DNA of 64,000 bases, from NCBI RefSeq assembly GCF_051401765.1, contig NW_027480601.1:310001-374000 (forward strand), given 5' to 3'. Both the position numbers and the translations under genes were made by a program. The notes under the pieces are model-generated. The model did not search any database. It saw only the letters and a list, made by a program, of their open reading frames with translations, and had not been told where the DNA came from. The stretch is from Calliopsis andreniformis (lineage: Eukaryota > Arthropoda > Insecta > Hymenoptera > Andrenidae). Below, piece by piece: positions 55,501-64,000 of the stretch. How positions within the stretch are numbered: the stretch's first letter is position 1; every line of letters starts with the position of its first letter.

Positions 55501-58500
55501 CCATCAATACTCAATTCTCAATACTCAATAGAGTATCCAGAATTCTCATGGTTCAATACTCAATCCACAAAATTCAATAATCAAATCTCAATACTCAAAC
55601 ATCAATTCTCAACACTCAATCCTCAATACTCAGTCCTCTCTGTTCAATCCTCCATCCTCAATCCTCAATCCTCAAGCGTCAATCCTCAATCCTCAATCCT
55701 CAACCCTCAATCCTCAGTCCTCAAATTTCAATCCGGAATCCTCAATCCTGAATCCTCAATCTTCACCCGTCAGTCCTCAGCAATCAATTGTCAATCATCA
55801 ATCCTCAATAGAATATCCTCAATTCACAGCTTTCAATACTCAATCCCCATTCTTCAATCGTCAAATCTCAATCCACAAACATCAATTCTCATCACTCAAC
55901 CCACAACACTCAGTCCTCAATCTTCAATCTTCAATCCTCATTCCTCAATCTTCAATCCTCAATACTCAATACTCAATCCTCAAACCTCAATCCTCAATCC
56001 TCAGTCCCCAATCCTCATTCTTCAATCCTCAATACCCAATCCTCAATCTTCAATCCTCAATGCTCAATCCTCAATTCTCAATCCTCAATCCTCAATCCTC
56101 AGACCTCAAACGTCAATACTCAACCCTCAGTCCTCGTCCTCAATCCACAACCCTCAATCCTCAATCCTCAGTCCTCAATGCTCACTCCTCATTCTTGAAT
56201 CCTCAATACCCAATCCTCAATCTTCAATCCTCAATCCTCAATCCTCAATTCTCAATCCTCAATCCTCAATCCTCAGAACTCAAACATCAATACTCAACCC
56301 TGAGTCCTCGTCCTCAATCCACAACCCTCAATCCTCAATCCTCAATCTTCAATCTTCAATCCACAATCCTCAATCCTCCATCCTCAATCCTCAGTCCTCA
56401 ATTCTCAATCCTCAATCCTCAGTCCTCAGTCCCCTAACCTGAATCCTCAACCCTCAGCCCTCATCCTCAATCTTCAATCCTCAATCCTCAATCCTCATTC
56501 CTCAATCCTCAATACCCAATCCTCAATCTTCAACACTCAATCCTCAATCCTCAATTCTCAATCCTCAATCCTCAGTCCTCAGTCCTCTAACCTGAATCCT
56601 CAACCCTCAGCCCTCATCCTCAATCCTCAATCCTCAATCCTCAATCCTCAATTCTCAATCCTCAATCCACAATCCTCAACCTTCAATCCTCAATACTCAG
56701 TCTTCAATGCTCAATCCTCAATCCTCAATCCTCAATACTCAATCCTCAATCGTCAATCTTCAGTCCTCAATACACAACCTTCAATCCTCATTCTTCAATC
56801 CTCAATACCCAATCCTCAATCTTCAATCCTCAATCCTCAATCCTCAATTCTCAATCCTCAATCCTCAGTCCTCAATCTTCAATCCTCAATACTCAATCTT
56901 CTGTAATCAATCCTCAATTCTCAATCCTCAATACTCAATCCTCAATCGTCAATCCTCAATCCCCAATCCTCAATCTTCAATCCTCAATCCTCAATCCTCA
57001 ATCCTCAATCCTCAATCCTCAATCTTCAATCCTCAATACTCAATCTTCAATCCTCAATCCTCAGTCCTCAATCTTCAAACCTCAATGCTCAATTCTCAAT
57101 CCTCAATCCTCAGTCCTCAATCCTCAATCCTCAATCCTCAAACCTGAATCCTCAATCCTCAATACTCAATCTTCAATGCTCAATCCTCAGTCCTCAATCT
57201 TCATTCCTCAATGCACAATCCTCAATCCTCAATACTCAGTCCTCAATCCTCAATCCTCAATCCTCAAACCTCAATCCTCAATCCTCAAACCTGATTCCTC
57301 AATCTTCAATCCTCAATACCGAATCCTCAATCTTCAATCCTCAATCCTCAATCCTGAATTCTCAATCCTCAAACCTCAATTCACAGACTTCAAACATCAA
57401 TACTCAACCCTCAGTCCTCGACCTCAATCGACAACCCTCAATCCTCAATCCTCAATTTTCAATCATTAATAATCAATCTTCAATCCTCAATCCTCGATCC
57501 TCAATCCTCAACCCTCAATCCTCAATGGTCAGTCCTCAATACCGAATCCTCAAACTTCAATCCTCAATCCTCAATCTTCAATCCTCAATCTTAATCACCA
57601 ATCCTCAATACTCAATCTTCAATCCTCAATCCTCAATCCTCAATCCTCAATCCTCAATCTTCAATTCTCAATACTCAATCTTCAATCCTCAATCCTCAAT
57701 CCTCAATCCTCAGTCCTCAATCTTCAATCCTCAATACTCAATCTTCTGTAATCAATCCTCAATTCTCAATTCTCAAAACTCAATCCTCAATCGTCAATCC
57801 TCAATCCCCAATCCTCAATCTTCTATCCTCAATCCTCAATCCTCAATCCTCAATACTCAATCTTCAATCCACAATACTCAATCTTCAATCCTCAATCCTC
57901 AGTCTTCAATGCTCAATCCTCAATCCTCAATCCTCAATCGTCAATCCTCAATCCTCAATCCTCAATCCTCAATCCTCAGTCCTCAAACCTCAAACCTGAA
58001 TCCCCAACCCTGAATCCTCAATCTTCAGACCTCAGTCCTCAACAATCAGTTGTCAATTCACAATCCTCAATAGAAGATCATCAATTCACAGTTTCCAATA
58101 CACAATACTGAATCTGCAATCTTCAAATCTCTATCCACAAACATCAATACTCATCATTCAACCCTCAACACTCAGTCCGCAATCCTCAATCTTCAATACT
58201 CAATCCTCAGTCCTCAATCCTCGATCCACAATCTTCAATCCTCAATACTCAATCTTCAATCCTCGATCCTCAATCCTCAATCCTCAATCCTCAATCCTCA
58301 ATCCTCAATCCTACAATCCTCAACCTTCAATCCTCAATACTCAGTCTTCAATCCTACAATCCTCAACCTTCAATCCTCAATACTCAGTCTTCAATGCTCA
58401 ATCCTCAATCCTCAATCCTCAATCGTCAATCCTCAATCCTCAATCCTCAAGCCTCAATCCTCAATCCTCAATCCTCAATCCTCAGTCCTCAAACCTCAAA

Positions 58501-59703
58501 CCTGAATCCCCAACCCTGAATCCTCAATCTTCAGACCTCAGTCCTCAACAATCAGTTGTCAATTCACAATCCTCAATAGAAGATCATCAATTCACAGTTT
58601 TCAATACTCAATACTCAAACTGCAATCATCAAATCTCTATCCACAAACATCAATTCTCATCACTCAACACTCAACACTCAGTCCCCAATCCTCAATCTTC
58701 AATCCTCAATCCTCAAACCGCAATCCTCAATACTCAATCTTCAATCCTCAATTCCCAATCCTCAGTCTTCATTCCTCAATCCTCAATCCTCAATTCTCAA
58801 TCCTCAATCCTACAATCCTCAACCTTCAATCCTCAATACTCAGTCTTCAATCCTACAATCCTCAACCTTCAATCCTCAATACTCAGTCTTCAATGCTCAA
58901 TCCTCAATCCTCAATCCTCAATCCTCAATCCTCAATTCTCAATCCTCAATCCACAATCCTCAACCTTCAATCCTCAATACTCAGTCTTCAATGCTCAATC
59001 TTCAATCCTCAATCCTCAATACTCAATCCTCAACCGTCAATCTTCAATCCTCAATACTCAATCTTCAATCCTCAATCCTCAATCCTCAATCCTCAATCCT
59101 CAATCCTCAATCGTCAATCTTCAATCCTCAATCCTCAACCCTCAATCGTCAGGCATCAATTCTCAATACTCAATCTTCAATCCTCTATCCTCAATCCTCA
59201 TTCCTCAATGCTCATTCTTCAATCCTCAATACCTAATCCTCAATCTTCAATCCTCAATCCTCAATCCTCAACTCTCAATCCTCAATCCTCAGTCCTCAGT
59301 CCTCAAACCTCAATCCTCAACCCTCAGCCCTCATCCTCAATCCTCAATCCTCAATCTTCAATCCTCAATCCTCAACCCTCAACCCTCAGTAATCAATCCT
59401 CAATCCTCAGTCCTCAAACCTCAATCCTGAATCCTGAATCCTGAATCCTCAATCTTCAGACATCAGACCTCAACTGTCAGACGTCAATCCACAATCCTCG
59501 ATAGAATATCATCAATTCACAGTTTTCAATACTCAATACTCAATCTGCAATCTTCAGACCTCTATCCCCAAACATCAATTCTCATCACTCAACCCTCAAC
59601 ACTCAGTCCCCAATCCTCAATCTTCAATCCTCAATCCTCAATCCGCAATCCTCAATCCTCAATGTTCAATCCACAATACTCAATCTTCAATCCTCAATCC
59701 TCA
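52592..59703. repeat. 8,296-base tandem duplication, truncated copy 2
   Basis: This follows copy 1 head to tail in the same orientation. The shift stays at 8,296 to about 58890 and then becomes 8,499: ATCGTCAATC at 50611 matches 59110. The 203-base difference is 29 heptamers. The match continues to about 59703, where this copy turns into AAACCGCAATCCTCC while copy 1 continues as plain heptamers. The long form across the 203-base difference also occurs near 6690, 39333 and 62150, and the short form near 43740, so the change may be a switch to another array block instead of a fresh insertion. Confidence 0.9.
54106..54123. repeat. Perfect hairpin, 7-base arms
   Basis: The arms are ATCCTGA and TCAGGAT with loop ATTC. 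It is the copy of 45810 at a shift of 8,296. Confidence 0.9.
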
Positions 59704-60474
59704 AACCGCAATCCTCCATACTCAATCTTCAATCCTCAATTCCCAATCCTCAGTCTTCATTCCTCAATCCTCAATCCTCAATTCTCAATCCTCAATCCTA
59801 CAATCCTCAACCTTCAATCCTCAATACTCAGTCTTCAATCCTACAATCCTCAACCTTCAATCCTCAATACTCAGTCTTCAATGCCCAATCCTCAATCCTC
59901 AATCCTCAATACTCAATCCTCAACCGTCAATCTTCAATCCTCAATACTCAATCTTCAATCCTCAATCCTCAATCCTCATTCCTCAATCCTCAATACCCAA
60001 TCCTCAATCTTCAACACTCAATCCTCAATCCTCAATTCTCAATCCTCAATCCTCAGTCCTCAGTCCTCTAACCTGAATCCTCAACCCTCAGCCCTCATCC
60101 TCAATCCTCAATCCTCAATCCTCAATCCTCAATTCTCAATCCTCAATCCACAATCCTCAACCTTCAATCCTCAATACTCAGTCTTCAATGCTCAATCCTC
60201 AATCCTCAATCCTCAATACTCAATCCTCAATCGTCAATCTTCAGTCCTCAATACACAACCTTCAATCCTCATTCTTCAATCCTCAATACCCAATCCTCAA
60301 TCTTCAATCCTCAATCCTCAATCCTCAATTCTCAATCCTCAATCCTCAGTCCTCAATCTTCAATCCTCAATACTCAATCTTCTGTAATCAATCCTCAATT
60401 CTCAATCCTCAATACTCAATCCTCAATCGTCAATCCTCAATCCCCAATCCTCAATCTTCAATCCTCAATCCTCA
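59704..60474. repeat. Mosaic array segment matching 11.4-12.3 kb
   Basis: From about 59880 the order of variant units follows about 11706 to 12290: two CCTACAAT units, the CCTCTAACCTG marker near 60065, then CTTCTGTAATCAATCC near 60380. The segment begins at the break where the 8.3 kb duplication ends and gives way at AATGGTCAGTCC near 60475 to a different block. No gene is present. Confidence 0.75.
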
Positions 60475-63400
60475 ATGGTCAGTCCTCAATACCGAATCCT
60501 CAAACTTCAATCCTCAATCCTCAATCTTCAATCCTCAATCTTAGTCACCAATCCTCAATACTCAATCTTCAATCCTCAATCCTCAATCCTCAATCCTCAA
60601 TCCTCAATCTTCAATTCTCAATACTCAATCTTCAATCCTCAATCCTCAATCCTCAATCCTCAGTCCTCAATCTTCAATCCTCAATACTCAATCTTCTGTA
60701 ATCAATCCTCAATTCTCAATTCTCAAAACTCAATCCTCAATCGTCAATCCTCAATCCCCAATCCTCAATCTTCTATCCTCAATCCTCAATCCTCAATCCT
60801 CAATACTCAATCTTCAATCCACAATACTCAATCTTCAATCCTCAATCCTCAATCCTCAATCCTCAATCCTCAATCCTCAATCCTCAATCTTCAATCCTCA
60901 ATACTCAGTCTTCAATCCTCAATCCTCAATCCTCAATCCTCAATCCTCATTCGTCAATAATCAATACCCAATCCTCAATCTTCAATCCTCAATCCTCAAT
61001 CCTCAATTCTCAATCCTCAATCCTCAATCCTCAGACCTCAAACAGCAATACTCAACCCTCAGTCCTCGTTCTCAATACACAACCATCAATACTCAATCGT
61101 CAACCTTCAATCTTCAATATTCAATCTTCAGTCCTCAATCCTCAATCCTCGATCATCAATCCTAAATCCTCAATATTCAAACAGCAATACCCAATCCTCA
61201 GTCTTCAATCCGCAATCCTCAATCACCAATCCTCAATCCTCAATCCTCAATCCTCAATCCTCAGTCCTCAAACCTCAAACCTGAATCCCCAACCCTGAAT
61301 CCTCAATCTTCAGACCTCAGTCCTCAACAATCAGTTGTCAATTCACAATCCTCAATAGAAGATCATCAATTCACAGTTTCCAATACACAATACTGAATCT
61401 GCAATCTTCAAATCTCTATCCACAAACATCAATACTCATCATTCAACCCTCAACACTCAGTCCGCAATCCTCAATCTTCAATACTCAATCCTCAATCCTC
61501 AATCCTCGATCCACAATCTTCAATCCTCAATACTCAATCTTCAATCCTCGATCCTCAATCCTCAATCCTCAATCCTCAATCCTCAATCCTCAATCCTACA
61601 ATCCTCAACCTTCAATCCTCAATACTCAGTCTTCAATCCTACAATCCTCAACCTTCAATCCTCAATACTCAGTCTTCAATGCTCAATCCTCAATCCTCAA
61701 TCCTCAAGCCTCAATCCTCAATCCTCAATCCTCAATCCTCAGTCCTCAAACCTCAAACCTGAATCCCCAACCCTGAATCCTCAATCTTCAGACCTCAGTC
61801 CTCAACAATCAGTTGTCAATTCACAATCCTCAATAGAAGATCATCAATTCACAGTTTTCAATACTCAATACTCAAACTGCAATCATCAAATCTCTATCCA
61901 CAAACATCAATTCTCATCACTCAACACTCAACACTCAGTCCCCAATCCTCAATCTTCAATCCTCAATCCTCAAACCGCAATCCTCAATACTCAATCTTCA
62001 ATCCTCAATTCCCAATCCTCAGTCTTCATTCCTCAATCCTCAATCCTCAATTCTCAATCCTCAATCCTACAATCCTCAACCTTCAATCCTCAATACTCAG
62101 TCTTCAATCCTACAATCCTCAACCTTCAATCCTCAATACTCAGTCTTCAATGCTCAATCCTCAATCCTCAATCCTCAATCCTCAATCCTCAATTCTCAAT
62201 CCTCAATCCACAATCCTCAACCTTCAATCCTCAATACTCAGTCTTCAATGCTCAATCCTCAATCCTCAATCCTCAATACTCAATCCTCAACCGTCAATCT
62301 TCAATCCTCAATACTCAATCTTCAATCCTCAATCCTCAATCCTCAATCCTCAATCCTCAATTCTCAATCGTCAATCTTCAATCCTCAATCCTCAACCCTC
62401 AATCGTCAGGCATCAATTCTCAATACTCAATCTTCAATCCTCTATCCTCAATCCTCATTCCTCAATGCTCATTCTTCAATCCTCAATACCTAATCCTCAA
62501 TCTTCAATCCTCAATCCTCAATCCTCAACTCTCAATCCTCAATCCTCAGTCCTCAGTCCTCAAACCTCAATCCTCAACCCTCAGCCCTCATCCTCAATCC
62601 TCAATCCTCAATCTTCAATCCTCAATCCTCAACCCTCAACCCTCAGTAATCAATCCTCAATCCTCAGTCCTCAAACCTCAATCCTGAATCCTGAATCCTG
62701 AATCCTCAATCTTCAGACATCAGACCTCAACTGTCAGACGTCAATCCACAATCCTCGATAGAATATCATCAATTCACAGTTTTCAATACTCAATACTCAA
62801 TCTGCAATCTTCAGACCTCTATCCCCAAACATCAATTCTCATCACTCAACCCTCAACACTCAGTCCCCAATCCTCAATCTTCAATCCTCAATCCTCAATC
62901 CGCAATCCTCAATCCTCAATGTTCAATCCACAATACTCAATCTTCAATCCTCAATCCTCAATCCTCAATCCTCAATCCTCAATCCTCAATCGTCAATCTT
63001 CAATCCTCAATACTCAATCTTCTGTAATCAATCATCAATTCTCAATCCTCAATACTCAATCCTCAATCCTCAATCCTCAATCCTCAATCCTCAATCCTCA
63101 ATCATCAAACCTCAATCTTCAATCCTCAGTCCCAAATCCTCAATCTTCATAACTCAATCCTCAATCCTCATTCTTCAATACTCAATACCCAATCCTCAAT
63201 ATTCAATCCTCAATCCTCAATCCTCAATTCTCAATCCTCAATCCTCAGTCCTCAATCTTCAATCCTCAATACTCAATCTTCTGTAATCAATCCTCAATTC
63301 TCAATCCTCAATACTCAATCCTCAATCGTCAATCCTCAATCGCCAATCCGCAATCTTCAATCCTCAGTCCCGAATCCTCAATCTTCATTACTCAATCCTC

Positions 63401-64000
63401 AATCCTCAATTCTCAATCCTCAATCCTCAATCCTCAGACCTCAAACAGCAATACTCAACCCTCAGTCCTCGTCCTCAATACACAACCATCAATACTCAAT
63501 CGTCAAACTTCAATCTTCAATATTCAATCTTCAGTTCTCAATCCTCAATCCTCGATCCTCAATCCTAAATCCTCAATATTCAAACAGCAATACCCAATCC
63601 TCAATCTTCAATCCGCAATCCTCAATCATCAATCCTCAATCCTCAATCCTCAATCCTCAATCCTCAGACCTCAAACCTCAGACCTGAATCCCCAATCCTG
63701 AATCCTCAATCTTCAGACCTCAGTACTCAACAATCAGTTGTCAATTCACAATCCTCAATAGAAGATCATCAATTCACAGTTCTCAATACACAATACTCAA
63801 TCCTCAATCCTCAATCCTCAATCCTCAATCCAAAATCTTCAATCCTCAATACTCAATCTGCAATCCTCAATCCTCAGTCCTCACTCCTCAATACTCATTC
63901 TTCAATCCTCAATACCGAATCCTCAATCTTCAATCCTCAATCCTCAATCCTCAATTCTCAATCCTCAAACCTCAATCCTCAGACTTCAAACATAATACTG
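60475..64000. repeat. Right-hand mosaic segment matching 39.3-43.7 kb in swapped order
   Basis: About 60475-61690 matches 42043 onward at a shift of 18,432, and 62150-64000 matches 39333 onward at a shift of 22,817 (22,761 after the 56-base loss near 63400). The two pieces are in the opposite order to their partners, which a single duplication cannot produce. The last bases, ACTTCAAACATAATACTG, match those near 41224 and 52290, so the array clearly continues past the window. No gene is present. Confidence 0.85.

Larger units (their letters stand above)
1..64000 (+). repeat. Degenerate heptanucleotide satellite array, unit CCTCAAT
   Basis: Every line of the window is made of CCTCAAT or one- to two-base variants of it. 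Frequent variants are CTTCAAT, ACTCAAT, TCTCAAT, CCTCAGT, CGTCAAT, CATCAAT, CCCCAAT, CCGCAAT, CCTGAAT, CCTCAAC and CCTCAAA. The perfect unit is 3/7 C, 2/7 T, 2/7 A and no G, so the + strand is extremely poor in G. Most substitutions keep the 7-base phase. Phase breaks come from odd-length units such as CCTCGT (6) and CCTACAAT (8) and from the recurrent islands listed separately. The array runs off both ends of the window. Long tandem arrays of this sort are usual in eukaryotic heterochromatin; that placement is inference, and I do not recognise the unit as a named satellite. Confidence 0.99.

Noticed and set aside
1..64000. A family of Ser/Gln/Asn-rich repeat proteins or prion-like domains encoded throughout
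   Set aside because: The peptide is identical in all three + frames because of the repeat length, so its composition is no evidence for selection at the protein level.
1..64000. CRISPR array
   Set aside because: Units are seven bases long and directly adjacent, with no repeat-spacer alternation and no cas-like gene.
1..64000. Telomere tract
   Set aside because: The unit is highly degenerate, lacks a GGG run, contains multi-kilobase duplications and continues off both window ends.
1..64000. Cyanobacterial short tandem heptanucleotide repeats
   Set aside because: Heptamer repeats are known from cyanobacteria, but those tracts are short and sit between genes. Sixty-four kilobases without one gene does not fit a bacterial genome.
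1..64000. tRNA, rRNA or other structured RNA genes
   Set aside because: The near absence of G on one strand prevents the stems such RNAs need. No conserved tRNA or rRNA motif was seen on either strand.

Overview
The whole window is satellite DNA. From the first base to the last it is a degenerate tandem array of a 7-base unit, CCTCAAT on the + strand (ATTGAGG on the - strand). I find no protein gene, tRNA, rRNA, CRISPR array or intact transposon. The perfect unit contains no G, so the + strand is almost all C, T and A; the scattered Gs come from variant units. Both ends of the window lie inside the array, so its true length and flanks are unknown. An array this long suggests eukaryotic heterochromatin, but nothing here identifies the species.

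The many long apparent reading frames are an arithmetic effect. Because 7 leaves remainder 1 on division by 3, all three + frames of the perfect repeat encode the same circular peptide, PQSSILN, with no stop. On the - strand every frame meets TGA once per 21 bases. This explains why open frames are abundant, overlapping and all on one strand.

Above the 7-mer there are three further levels of order. (1) Recurrent islands of about 150 bases depart strongly from the consensus; they carry landmarks such as CCACAAACATCAA, CAACAATCAGTTGTC and AATAGAATATCCT. (2) A second recurrent motif contains GAATTC and, in eight sites I located, forms a perfect hairpin with 7-base arms. (3) Large blocks are duplicated almost exactly: a 12,217-base tandem pair (about 2467-14683 and 14684-26900), an 8,296-base tandem pair (about 44296-52591 and 52592-59703, the second copy truncated), and a block of about 2.5 kb present near 547-3094 and again near 29756-32302.

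Region by region: 1-2466 is a left flank built of pieces found again inside the window; 2467-26900 is the 12.2 kb pair; 26901-27856 repeats 1.5-2.3 kb; 27857-29755 is the one sizeable block for which I saw no near-identical partner; 29756-32302 is the 2.5 kb copy; 32303-44295 is a mosaic of shorter shared pieces; 44296-59703 is the 8.3 kb pair; 59704-64000 is again mosaic, matching 39-44 kb. Four of the length differences I measured between copies are exact multiples of seven (7, 56, 98 and 203 bases), as expected for slippage or unequal exchange in register with the 7-mer. The pattern is of an array evolving by repeated amplification and exchange of multi-kilobase segments. I see no evidence of a coding or defence system.
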